From an uncultured Collinsella sp. (GTDB taxonomy: Bacteria; Actinomycetota; Coriobacteriia; Coriobacteriales; Coriobacteriaceae), in assembly GCA_900752275.1 (NCBI GenBank), contig CAADUS010000004.1, positions 1-22,564 of the forward strand: 22,564 nt of DNA, in the 5' to 3' direction. This document shows positions 1 to 6,582 of the stretch, piece after piece. The stretch's first letter is position 1. Each line of letters starts with the position of its first letter. The position numbers and the translations under genes were made by a program. The notes under the pieces were generated by a model. The model was given only the letters and a program-made list of their open reading frames with translations, searched no databases and was not told where the DNA came from.

Positions 1-1
1 C

Positions 2-211
2 TCGCACCCCGTGATCGTCGAGGCTCCCGAGGGCATCACCTTCGAGGTTCCCGACAACACCCACGTGAACGTCAAGGGTATCAACAAGCAGCAGGTCGGT
101 CAGATCGCCGCTGAGATTCGCGGCCATCGTCCTCCCGAGCCTTACAAGGGCAAGGGTATCCACTATGTTGGCGAGCACATCCGCCGCAAGCTGGGTAAGG
201 CCGCCAAGTAG
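2..211 (+). CDS. rplF: 50S ribosomal protein L6, C-terminal part
   Basis: Partial gene; the 5' end lies outside the window and the reading frame enters at base 2. The visible 69 residues begin S-H-P-V-I-V-E-A-P-E-G, the conserved second-domain strand of L6. They contain the Q-V-G-Q-I-A-A-E-I-R segment and the R-P-P-E-P-Y-K-G-K-G-I-H-Y loop that contacts 23S rRNA near the sarcin-ricin loop. The protein ends L-G-K-A-A-K and a TAG stop, as usual for bacterial L6. It lies immediately before rplR, as in the standard spc operon. Identity is certain; only the truncation by the window edge is unusual. Confidence 0.97.
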   Translation, partial: SHPVIVEAPEGITFEVPDNTHVNVKGINKQQVGQIAAEIRGHRPPEPYKGKGIHYVGEHIRRKLGKAAK

Positions 212-236
212 TCGTAACCGACTTACTCGCATAAGA

Positions 237-258
237 CCAGCACCCCGTTAGGTGCTGG
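237..258 (+). promoter_or_regulatory. Perfect 8-bp hairpin between rplF and rplR
   Basis: CCAGCACC (237-244), a 6-base loop, then GGTGCTGG (251-258) form a perfect GC-rich stem in the 75-base gap between rplF and rplR. The T-run at 270-274 comes 11 bases after the stem, so this is not a classical intrinsic terminator. The rplR ribosome-binding site AGGAG follows at about 275. It could be an RNA processing, stability or ribosomal-protein binding site. The structure is seen; the function is inference. Confidence 0.55.
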
Positions 259-286
259 CAAGATCAACCTTTTTAGGAGTTTACGT

Positions 287-655
287 ATGAACAAGCATAA
301 GGCGAAGCTGGAAGGCCTCAAGCGTCGTCAGCGTCGTGTTCGCGGCAAGGTCTCGGGTACCGCCGAGCGTCCGCGTCTTCGCGTGACCCGTACCAACGCC
401 AACATCTATGCCCAGATCATCGACGACAGCAAGGGCTCCAGCCTGACGCTCGTTTCCGCCTCGACCCTCGAGGCCGAGTTCAAGGGCACCCACACCTCGA
501 ACAAGGAGGCTGCGGAGAAGGTCGGTCAGCTCGTTGGCAAGCGTGCCATCGAGGCCGGCATCACCAAGGTCGCTTTCGATCGTGGTGGCCGTATCTACCA
601 CGGTCGCGTCAAGGCCCTCGCCGACGGTGCTCGTGCCGCCGGTCTCGAGTTCTAG
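287..655 (+). CDS. rplR: 50S ribosomal protein L18
   Basis: 122 residues, the normal length for bacterial L18. The protein binds 5S rRNA and anchors it to the central protuberance of the large subunit. The basic N-terminus (K-R-R-Q-R-R-V-R-G-K-V), the R-P-R-L-R-V-T-R-T-N-A-N-I-Y-A-Q-I-I-D-D segment and the C-terminal F-D-R-G-G-R-I-Y-H-G-R-V-K-A-L-A-D-G-A-R block are family hallmarks. The ATG start is preceded by AGGAG at about 275. Its stop codon overlaps the Shine-Dalgarno region of rpsE, suggesting coupled translation. Confidence 0.98.
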   Translation: MNKHKAKLEGLKRRQRRVRGKVSGTAERPRLRVTRTNANIYAQIIDDSKGSSLTLVSASTLEAEFKGTHTSNKEAAEKVGQLVGKRAIEAGITKVAFDRGGRIYHGRVKALADGARAAGLEF

Positions 656-669
656 GAGGTATGTAGCAC

Positions 670-1194
670 ATGGCTCGTAATCAGAAGCAGCAGCGCGAGG
701 CCTCCGAGTTCGAGGAGCGCGTCGTTTACATCAACCGCGTGTCGAAGACCGTCAAGGGTGGTCGTCGCATGAGCCTCGTCGCTCTCGTCGTCGTTGGCGA
801 CGGCAAGGGCAACGTCGGCGTTGGCATGGGCAAGTCCGCTGAGGTGCCCATGGCCATCTCCAAGGCGTCTCTCGATGCCAAGAAGAACATGTTCCACGTG
901 CCGGTGACCGAGCAGGGCACCATCCCGCACGAGGTTCTCGGCCACTTTGGTGCCGGTCGCATCATCATCAAGCCCGCTGTCGAGGGTACCGGCGTTATCG
1001 CCGGCGGCGCTGTGCGTCCCCTCTTCGAGCTTGCTGGCATCAAGAACGTCCTGTCCAAGTCCCTCGGTACCGACAACGGCCTCAACATCATCAAGGCTGC
1101 CGTCGAGGGCCTCAAGGAGCTCTCCAGCCCTGAGGACGTCGCGGCTCGCCGTGGCCTGACGGTCTCCGAGATGTTCGTCGGTAAGGAGAACTAA
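670..1194 (+). CDS. rpsE: 30S ribosomal protein S5
   Basis: 174 residues. S5 sits at the mRNA entry side of the small subunit and influences decoding fidelity; changes in its N-terminal loop give spectinomycin resistance in other bacteria. The N-terminal double-stranded RNA-binding domain is visible as F-E-E-R-V-V-Y-I-N-R-V-S-K-T-V-K-G-G-R-R-M. The G-K-G-N-V-G-V-G-M-G-K strand-turn and the C-terminal G-T-G-V-I-A-G-G-A-V-R block are also present. The Shine-Dalgarno sequence AGGAGGT overlaps the end of rplR. The next gene, rpmD, starts two bases after the stop, with its AAGGAG lying inside the end of rpsE. Confidence 0.98.
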   Translation: MARNQKQQREASEFEERVVYINRVSKTVKGGRRMSLVALVVVGDGKGNVGVGMGKSAEVPMAISKASLDAKKNMFHVPVTEQGTIPHEVLGHFGAGRIIIKPAVEGTGVIAGGAVRPLFELAGIKNVLSKSLGTDNGLNIIKAAVEGLKELSSPEDVAARRGLTVSEMFVGKEN

Positions 1195-1196
1195 GC

Positions 1197-1379
1197 ATGG
1201 CTGACACCATCAAGATCAAGCAGGTCCGCAGCACCAACGGTTGCAAGCAGGACCAGGTCCGTACTGTCCGTGCCCTCGGTCTCCACAGGATCCGCGAGGT
1301 TCGCGAGATTGCTGACAACGAGTCCGTCCGCGGCATGATCTTCAAGGTCAAGCACCTTGTCGAGATTGTAGAGGAGTAG
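1197..1379 (+). CDS. rpmD: 50S ribosomal protein L30
   Basis: 60 residues, normal for the short bacterial L30. The I-K-I-K-Q-V-R-S start, the L-G-L-H-R-I-R-E-V segment and the M-I-F-K-V-K-H-L-V-E-I-V-E end match the family. The ATG lies two bases after the rpsE stop, and the AAGGAG ribosome-binding site is inside rpsE, so translation is probably coupled. Codons are strongly biased to C- and G-ending forms, as in the rest of this highly expressed cluster. Confidence 0.97.
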   Translation: MADTIKIKQVRSTNGCKQDQVRTVRALGLHRIREVREIADNESVRGMIFKVKHLVEIVEE

Positions 1380-1382
1380 CAA

Positions 1383-1832
1383 ATGCAGCTTCACGATCTT
1401 ACTCCCGCGCCCGGTTCCACCAAGAACCGCAAGCGCGTCGGCCGTGGCAATTCTTCGGGTCACGGCACCACTTCTGGCCGCGGTCAGAAGGGCCAGGGTT
1501 CCCGCTCTGGCGGCACCAAGGGTGCCGGCTTCGAGGGTGGCCAGACTCCTCTGGCTATGCGCCTGCCCAAGCTTCCGGGCTTCCGTAACCCCCGTCGTAT
1601 CGAGTACACCGCTGTTAACGTTGAGCGTCTCGAGCGCAAGTTCGAGGACGGCGCTGTGATCGACGGTGCCGCTCTTAAGGCCGCTCGCATCACCAAGAGC
1701 GAGTTCGAGCCCGTCAAGGTGCTCGGCAATGGTGAGCTCACCAAGAAGTTCACGGTCAAGGTCGACAAGGTCAGCGCTTCTGCGCAGGCCAAGATCGAGG
1801 CCGCCGGCGGAAAGGTCGAGCTGCCGTGCTAA
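1383..1832 (+). CDS. rplO: 50S ribosomal protein L15
   Basis: 149 residues, the typical length. L15 is an early assembly protein of the large subunit. The long Gly/Arg/Ser-rich N-terminal extension is visible, including G-R-G-N-S-S-G-H-G-T-T-S-G-R-G-Q-K-G-Q-G, followed by the G-F-E-G-G-Q-T-P-L motif and R-L-P-K-L-P-G-F. It starts three bases after rpmD, with GAGGAG at the end of rpmD as ribosome-binding site. Its last seven bases overlap the start of secY. Confidence 0.98.
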   Translation: MQLHDLTPAPGSTKNRKRVGRGNSSGHGTTSGRGQKGQGSRSGGTKGAGFEGGQTPLAMRLPKLPGFRNPRRIEYTAVNVERLERKFEDGAVIDGAALKAARITKSEFEPVKVLGNGELTKKFTVKVDKVSASAQAKIEAAGGKVELPC

Positions 1833-3112
1833 ATGGTCTTAAGAATGCTTTCCGCATCAAAGAATTGCGCGAAAAGATTCTTTTTACCATAGCTATGCTC
1901 GTCGTGTACCGCATTGGTGCGCACGTTCCTGTGCCCGGCATTCCCTTCCAGGGGATGCTGGGCCTTTTCTCGACCGATAACAATTCGGTCGCCGCAGGTG
2001 CTATGGCCCTCCTGAATCTTTTCTCTGGCGGCGCGTTGAGCTATGTGTCGGTGTTTTCGCTGGGCATCATGCCTTACATCACCAGCTCGATCATCCTCCA
2101 GATGCTCCAGGCCGTTGTGCCTTCCCTGCATGAGCTTGCCCGCGAGGGCGAGGTCGGTCAGACCAAGATTACGCAGTATTCGCGTTACCTCACCCTGGCT
2201 CTGGCAATCCTCAACTCCGTGGGTTACCTCTTCCTCTTTAAGAGCTTCGGCATCAGCTTTAATGGCGCCGGCGCTCCCGAGATCATCTTCGACCTCATGG
2301 TCGTCGGCACGCTCACCGCGGGCGCCATGCTGATCATGTGGATTGGTGAGCTCATCACCCAGCGCGGTATCGGCAATGGCATGTCGCTGATCATCTTCGC
2401 GAACATCATGGCCGGTCTGCCGCAGGCTATCTTCTCCAGCACCGAGGGCAATGCCGGTGGCATCATCACCATGGTGATCATCTGCGCCATCATCCTGCTG
2501 GTTATCCCGTTGATTGTTTTCCTTGAGCGCGGCCAGCGCCGCATCCCGGTCTCCTACGCCAAGCGCGTCGTGGGCCGTCGCATGATGGGTGGCCAGACCA
2601 CCTACCTGCCCATCAAGGTCAACACCGCGGGTGTCGTGCCGATCATCTTCGCTTCGGCGCTGCTGTACTTCCCGGCTCAGATTGCCGTGTTCTTCCCCGG
2701 CATCGGCTGGATTCAGGCAGTTGCCTCTGCGCTTTCGACCGGTTGGCTCAACTGGGTGCTTAACGTTGTCCTCATCGTGTTCTTCGCGTACTTCTACACC
2801 TCCATGGTGTTCAACCCCGATGACACGGCCGACAACCTTAAGAAGCAGGGCGGCTTTATTCCGGGCGTGCGTCCGGGTAGGGCTACCGCGGCCTACATCA
2901 AGAACGCGCTCAACAAGATCACGCTTCCCAGCGCTGTCTTTTTGGCGCTCATCGCCATCGTGCCTTCGATCATTTTCTCCTTCACGGGTAACCATCTGAT
3001 CCAGGCATTTGGCGGCACGTCCATCCTCATCATGGTCGGCGTCGTGCTCGACACGGTCGATAAGCTCGAAGGCCAGATCAAGATGTATGATTACGATGGA
3101 TTCTTTAAATAG
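1826..3112 (+). CDS. secY: Protein translocase subunit SecY
   Basis: 428 residues with about ten hydrophobic membrane segments. SecY forms the protein-conducting channel of the Sec translocon with SecE and SecG. The N-terminus M-L-N-G-L-K-N-A-F-R-I-K-E-L-R is typical. The plug-region sequence N-L-F-S-G-G-A-L, the G-I-G-N-G-M-S motif and the cytoplasmic loop R-R-I-P-V-S-Y-A-K-R are all present. The start is a GTG (1826) that overlaps the last seven bases of rplO. No later start keeps the conserved N-terminus, and GGAAAGG at about 1809-1815 can serve as ribosome-binding site. The non-ATG start inside rplO suggests coupling to L15 translation. Confidence 0.97.
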   Translation: MLNGLKNAFRIKELREKILFTIAMLVVYRIGAHVPVPGIPFQGMLGLFSTDNNSVAAGAMALLNLFSGGALSYVSVFSLGIMPYITSSIILQMLQAVVPSLHELAREGEVGQTKITQYSRYLTLALAILNSVGYLFLFKSFGISFNGAGAPEIIFDLMVVGTLTAGAMLIMWIGELITQRGIGNGMSLIIFANIMAGLPQAIFSSTEGNAGGIITMVIICAIILLVIPLIVFLERGQRRIPVSYAKRVVGRRMMGGQTTYLPIKVNTAGVVPIIFASALLYFPAQIAVFFPGIGWIQAVASALSTGWLNWVLNVVLIVFFAYFYTSMVFNPDDTADNLKKQGGFIPGVRPGRATAAYIKNALNKITLPSAVFLALIAIVPSIIFSFTGNHLIQAFGGTSILIMVGVVLDTVDKLEGQIKMYDYDGFFK

Positions 3113-3130
3113 GCTAGAGGAGGATTGCTC

Positions 3131-3757
3131 ATGAACCTCGTATTGCTCGGAGCTCCGGGTGCCGGTAAGGGCACCGTCGCACAGGAGCTCGTCGCCGAGT
3201 TTGGCGTCGCTCACATTTCCACGGGCGACCTGCTGCGTGCTGCCGTCAAGGGTGGCACCGAGCTTGGTATTCAGGCTAAGAAGTACATGGACGCTGGCGA
3301 GCTCGTTCCCGACCAGCTCGTGATCGACCTTGTCAAGGAGCGCCTTGCCGCCGATGACGCCCAGCAGGGCTTCATCCTCGACGGCTTCCCGCGCAACACC
3401 GCCCAGGCCGTGACGCTCGATTCCGAGCTCTCCGCCATGGGTCGCGAGATCGACTGCGCCCTTCTGGTCGATGTGGCCCCCGAGGTCATCATCGATCGTC
3501 TGTCTTCGCGTCGCACTTGCCGCGCCTGCGGTTACACCGGCACGGCTGCCGATGCCACCTGCCCCAAGTGCGGCGGCGAGATGTATCAGCGCGACGACGA
3601 CAAGCCCGAGACCATCAAGAACCGTCTCGACGTCTACGAGAAGTCCACGAGCCCGCTCGTCGACTACTATCGTGGCCAGGGTCTGCTCAAGTCGGTCAAC
3701 GGCGACCAGGCTCGCGAGACCGTGTACGGGGATGTCAAAGAGGCTCTCGGTCTATGA
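3131..3757 (+). CDS. adk: Adenylate kinase
   Basis: 208 residues. Adk catalyses ATP + AMP to 2 ADP. The P-loop G-A-P-G-A-G-K-G-T is at residues 7-15. The AMP-binding segment includes S-T-G-D-L-L-R (about 30-36) and the D-G-F-P-R motif is at 84-88. The LID carries a Cys4 cluster (C130, C133, C144, C147), so it is a zinc-binding LID. Only ten residues separate the two CxxC pairs, compared with about sixteen in the well-known Bacillus-type enzymes as I recall them. I chose ATG 3131 over the in-frame TTG at 3125 because GAGGAGG (3117-3123) is seven bases upstream and residue 1 then matches the usual M-N-L-V-L-L-G. The stop overlaps the map start by four bases. Confidence 0.97.
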   Translation: MNLVLLGAPGAGKGTVAQELVAEFGVAHISTGDLLRAAVKGGTELGIQAKKYMDAGELVPDQLVIDLVKERLAADDAQQGFILDGFPRNTAQAVTLDSELSAMGREIDCALLVDVAPEVIIDRLSSRRTCRACGYTGTAADATCPKCGGEMYQRDDDKPETIKNRLDVYEKSTSPLVDYYRGQGLLKSVNGDQARETVYGDVKEALGL

Positions 3758-4542
3758 TCAAGATTAAGTCTGCAACGCAAATTGAGCAGATGAAGAAGGC
3801 AGGAGCGCTATCTAAGATGGCGCTCCGCCACGTTGGAGCCATGGTTCGCCCCGGCGTGTCGACCTTCGAACTCGATCAGCTTGCCGAGCAGATTATCCGC
3901 ATGCATGGCGGCACCCCTGCCTTTAAGGGTTACGGTGGGTTCCCGGGGACCATTTGCGCATCGATTAACGATGCCGTGGTTCACGGTATTCCTAACCCTG
4001 ACATGATCCTGCGTGATGGCGATATCATCTCCATCGATACGGGAGCTGTCGTTGACGGTTGGGTCGGCGATAACGCCTGGACGTTTTTCGTCGGCACCCC
4101 CACGCCCGAGGCCAAGGCCCTGTGCGAGGTTACGCGCGATTGCCTTAAGGCTGCAATCGAGCAGGCTGTTCCCGGTAACCATATCGGGGACGTCGGTTAT
4201 GCCGTTCAGTCCCTCGCCGAGTCTCACGGTTACGGCGTGCTTCGCGATTACGTGGGGCATGGTATCGGCCGTGTGATGCACGAGGACCCCAACGTTCCAA
4301 ATTATGGAAAGAAGGGGAGAGGCGTTCGCCTTCAGGCTGGTATGGTCATCGCCATCGAGCCGATGGTTACGATGGGTTCCAATCATGTGAGCACAGGCTC
4401 CGATGGTTGGATCGTTACGACCAACGACCACCTGCCCGCCGCGCACTACGAGAACACCGTCGCCATTACCAATGACGGTCCGGTGATTCTTACCACGGAT
4501 GCCCAGGGTTCCTGGTGCTCCCTGCAGGGCGGAGAAATGTAA
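3754..4542 (+). CDS. map: Methionine aminopeptidase, type I
   Basis: 262 residues. It removes the N-terminal methionine from nascent proteins using two metal ions. All five metal ligands are visible: D95 and D106 (I-D-T-G and G-D-N-A), H169 (G-H-G-I-G), E202 (A-I-E-P-M) and E233 (Y-E-N-T). H77 in V-V-H-G-I-P is the conserved substrate-side histidine. The ATG overlaps the adk stop (ATGA), indicating coupling. A much longer open frame extends upstream into adk but is only a shadow, since the conserved N-terminus begins at 3754. The C-terminus extends some 22 residues past the V-A-I-T-N-D-G-P region, slightly longer than the minimal family form. Confidence 0.97.
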   Translation: MIKIKSATQIEQMKKAGALSKMALRHVGAMVRPGVSTFELDQLAEQIIRMHGGTPAFKGYGGFPGTICASINDAVVHGIPNPDMILRDGDIISIDTGAVVDGWVGDNAWTFFVGTPTPEAKALCEVTRDCLKAAIEQAVPGNHIGDVGYAVQSLAESHGYGVLRDYVGHGIGRVMHEDPNVPNYGKKGRGVRLQAGMVIAIEPMVTMGSNHVSTGSDGWIVTTNDHLPAAHYENTVAITNDGPVILTTDAQGSWCSLQGGEM

Positions 4543-4578
4543 CAAGTTCCACTTAGATGTGGAGCCATTACGAAGATA

Positions 4579-4607
4579 TTACGATACGTGCATGCGTATT
4601 GTAGAAT
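4579..4607 (+). promoter_or_regulatory. Possible promoter for infA
   Basis: In the 98- to 104-base gap after map a TAGAAT (4602-4607) makes a good -10 box (5 of 6 to TATAAT). A 17-base spacer precedes it, with TTACGA (4579-4584) as a poor -35 (3 of 6). The local drop in GC content relative to the flanking genes fits a promoter. The start point would be near 4614, leaving a short leader before infA. Confidence 0.4.
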
Positions 4608-4646
4608 ACTCAATCGCTGTCGTTTTCTAGAGAAAGATGATTGCTT

Positions 4647-4865
4647 GTGAAGAAGGAAGACGCAATTGAGCTCGAGGGTACGGTAAAGGAGCCGCTGCCC
4701 AACGCCATGTTTAAGGTTGAGCTCGAGAACGGTCATTCGGTTCTGTGCAACATTTCTGGCAAGATCCGAATGAATTACATCCGCATTCTCCCCGGTGACA
4801 GGGTTGTCGTGGAGCTTTCCCCGTACGACCTGACCCGCGGTCGCATCACCTATCGCTATAAATAG
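4647..4865 (+). CDS. infA: Translation initiation factor IF-1
   Basis: 72 residues, the standard length. IF-1 occupies the ribosomal A site during initiation. The OB-fold hallmarks E-L-E-G-T-V, L-P-N-A-M-F-K-V-E-L-E-N-G-H, I-S-G-K-I-R-M-N-Y-I-R-I-L-P-G-D and the C-terminal S-P-Y-D-L-T-R-G-R-I-T-Y-R-Y-K are all seen. I chose GTG 4647 (M-K-K-E-D) over the in-frame TTG 4641 because it gives the canonical N-terminus and length. GAAAG at 4632-4636 is the likely ribosome-binding site. One cysteine replaces the usual alanine before the N-I-S-G-K segment. Confidence 0.96.
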   Translation: MKKEDAIELEGTVKEPLPNAMFKVELENGHSVLCNISGKIRMNYIRILPGDRVVVELSPYDLTRGRITYRYK

Positions 4866-4867
4866 CG

Positions 4868-4963
4868 ACACGCATACACGCTCTTTTCCGACTGCAGGCT
4901 TAGCTCAACCTACGGTCGGTTTGCGTGTGAAGACCAGCCATAGTTTTAAACGCCTGCGGCTGG
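4868..4963 (+). promoter_or_regulatory. Two-hairpin leader between infA and rpmJ
   Basis: The 147-base gap holds a long nested hairpin. The outer stem is ACACGCA (4868-4874) with TGCGTGT (4922-4928). The inner stem is CCGACTG (4888-4894) with CGGTCGG (4913-4919, one G-U pair), then AGG/CCT nearer the loop. A second hairpin follows: CCAGCC (4934-4939) with GGCTGG (4958-4963). Neither is followed by a U-run, so these are not plain terminators. The gap lies directly ahead of the rpmJ-rpsM-rpsK-rpsD-rpoA-rplQ segment, where bacterial alpha operons often carry an autoregulatory site for S4. That role here is inference. Confidence 0.5.
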
Positions 4964-5012
4964 GCGAGTAGATAGTAGGGAAGTAGTTTGAGCGCTACCG
5001 AAAGGAAGAACG

Positions 5013-5126
5013 ATGAAGGTACGTCCTTCGGTCAAGAAGATGTGCGATAAGTGCAAAATCATTAGGCGCCATGGCAAGGTCCTCGTCATTTGCGAGAACC
5101 CCCGTCATAAGCAGCGTCAGGGTTAA
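5013..5126 (+). CDS. rpmJ: 50S ribosomal protein L36
   Basis: 37 residues, beginning M-K-V-R-P-S-V-K-K and ending P-R-H-K-Q-R-Q-G, the standard small L36. The zinc ligands C11, C14, C27 and H32 are all present, so this is the zinc-binding (C+) form. AAAGGAAG at 5001-5008 is the ribosome-binding site. It lies between infA and rpsM, as is usual in the alpha operon. Confidence 0.97.
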   Translation: MKVRPSVKKMCDKCKIIRRHGKVLVICENPRHKQRQG

Positions 5127-5140
5127 GAGAGGAGACTACG

Positions 5141-5515
5141 TTGGCCCGTATTAATGGTGTCGACCTCCCGCGTGAGAAGCGCGTTGAGATCGGTCTGACC
5201 TACATTTACGGCATCGGCCGCACCACTGCGACGAAGATTTGCGTCGAGTGCAACGTTAACGTGGATACGCGCGTTAAGGACCTCACCGAGGATGAGGTTA
5301 ACGCCATCCGCGATTATATCGATAAGAATCAGATCATGGTTGAGGGCGACCTCCGCCGTGAGCGCAACCAGAACGTCAAGCGCCTTATGGACATCGGCTG
5401 CAACCGCGGCCTTCGTCACCGCAAGGGCCTCCCGGTCCGCGGCCAGCGCACCCACACTAACGCTCGTACCCGCAAGGGCCCGAAGCGTCAGATCGGTGCT
5501 AAGAAGAAGAAATAA
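5141..5515 (+). CDS. rpsM: 30S ribosomal protein S13
   Basis: 124 residues. S13 sits in the head of the small subunit and contacts P-site tRNA through its basic tail. M-A-R-I-N-G-V-D-L-P, the T-Y-I-Y-G-I-G-R-T-T-A motif, R-G-L-R-H-R-K-G-L-P-V-R-G-Q-R-T and the Lys-rich end G-A-K-K-K-K are diagnostic. The start is TTG, preceded by AGAGGAGA at the proper distance; no ATG fits. A TTG start on a ribosomal protein gene is worth noting but matches the conserved N-terminus exactly. Confidence 0.97.
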   Translation: MARINGVDLPREKRVEIGLTYIYGIGRTTATKICVECNVNVDTRVKDLTEDEVNAIRDYIDKNQIMVEGDLRRERNQNVKRLMDIGCNRGLRHRKGLPVRGQRTHTNARTRKGPKRQIGAKKKK

Positions 5516-5529
5516 GGAGCGCTAGATAG

Positions 5530-5934
5530 ATGGCTACTGCTAAGAAGAACGTTCGCGCTGCCCGTCTGAAGCGCGCGGACCGTAAGAACATTTCCGTGGG
5601 CCAGGCTCACATTCGTTCTACGTTCAACAACACGATCGTTTCGATCACCGATCCCCAGGGTAACGTCATTTCCTGGAAGTCGGCTGGCCAGGTGGGCTTC
5701 AAGGGCTCCCGTAAGTCCACGCCGTTCGCTGCCCAGATGGCTGCCGAGGCTGCTGCCAAGCAGGCCATGGAGCACGGCATGAAGAAGGTTTCCGTCTTCG
5801 TCAAGGGCCCCGGCTCCGGTCGTGAGACCGCCATCCGCTCCCTCCAGGCTGCTGGCCTCGAGGTCTCGAGCATCCAGGACAAGACCCCCATTCCGCACAA
5901 CGGCTGCCGCCCCAAGAAGCGTCGCCGCGTGTAA
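5530..5934 (+). CDS. rpsK: 30S ribosomal protein S11
   Basis: 134 residues. S11 forms part of the platform near the E-site codon. The segments H-I-R-S-T-F-N-N-T-I-V-S-I-T-D, S-A-G-Q-V-G-F-K-G-S-R-K-S-T-P, G-P-G-S-G-R-E-T-A-I-R and the C-terminal T-P-I-P-H-N-G-C-R-P-K-K-R-R-R-V are textbook S11. The Shine-Dalgarno AAGGAG overlaps the rpsM stop region, about ten bases before the ATG. Confidence 0.98.
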   Translation: MATAKKNVRAARLKRADRKNISVGQAHIRSTFNNTIVSITDPQGNVISWKSAGQVGFKGSRKSTPFAAQMAAEAAAKQAMEHGMKKVSVFVKGPGSGRETAIRSLQAAGLEVSSIQDKTPIPHNGCRPKKRRRV

Positions 5935-5953
5935 CTGAAAGGATCGTATCAAT

Positions 5954-6550
5954 ATGGCAATCGACAGGACTCCTGTTCTTAAGCGCTGCCGTCAGCTCGG
6001 GATCGATCCCGCTGAGCTCGGTTACAGCAGCAAGAAGGAATCTATCCGTCAGCCCAAGCGCCGTCGCAAGGAATCTGAGTACGGCATGCAGCTGCGTGAG
6101 AAGCAGAAGGTCAAGTTCATCTATGGCGTTCTGGAGAAGCAGTTCCACGGCTACTTCAACAAGGCCCGTAAGATGAACGGCGTCACCGGTGAGAACCTCA
6201 TGATCATCCTTGAGTCTCGCCTCGACAACGTCGTCTTCCGTCTTGGCTTCGCCCGCACCCGCAAAGAGGCTCGTCAGTCCGTCCGTCACGGTCACTTCAC
6301 CGTGAACGGCAAGCGCGTGGACATCCCGTCCTACCGCGTTAAGGCCGGCGACGTCGTCGCTGTCGGCGAGAAGTTCCGTGACCTCCTCCCCATCAAGGAG
6401 GCCCTGATTTCCTCCGAGCGCTTTGAGGTCCCTGGCTGGCTCGAGGTCGATATCGAGAAGCTGTCTGGTAACGTGCTCGCTCTGCCGACGCGTGAGCAGA
6501 TCAGCGGTGATATCAACGAGCAGCTCATCGTCGAGCTCTACTCTAAGTAG
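5954..6550 (+). CDS. rpsD: 30S ribosomal protein S4
   Basis: 198 residues. S4 nucleates assembly of the 16S 5' domain and in many bacteria represses its own operon. The N-terminal region has a single cysteine (C12), so it lacks the Cys4 zinc site and is a zinc-independent (C-) form. The S4 RNA-binding domain lies at about 90-155 and includes E-S-R-L-D-N-V-V-F-R-L-G-F-A and the H-G-H-F-T-V-N-G-K strand. The end, I-N-E-Q-L-I-V-E-L-Y-S-K, is canonical. Its position between rpsK and rpoA is typical of Actinobacteria and Proteobacteria and unlike Bacillus. Confidence 0.98.
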   Translation: MAIDRTPVLKRCRQLGIDPAELGYSSKKESIRQPKRRRKESEYGMQLREKQKVKFIYGVLEKQFHGYFNKARKMNGVTGENLMIILESRLDNVVFRLGFARTRKEARQSVRHGHFTVNGKRVDIPSYRVKAGDVVAVGEKFRDLLPIKEALISSERFEVPGWLEVDIEKLSGNVLALPTREQISGDINEQLIVELYSK

Positions 6551-6582
6551 TCCATCCGGGCTGCTGAGGCTGGAGGTAATAC

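Noticed and set aside
1829..3214. Long antisense frame across secY
   Set aside because: SecY is certain on the plus strand; the antisense protein is Asp/His-rich with no known pattern.
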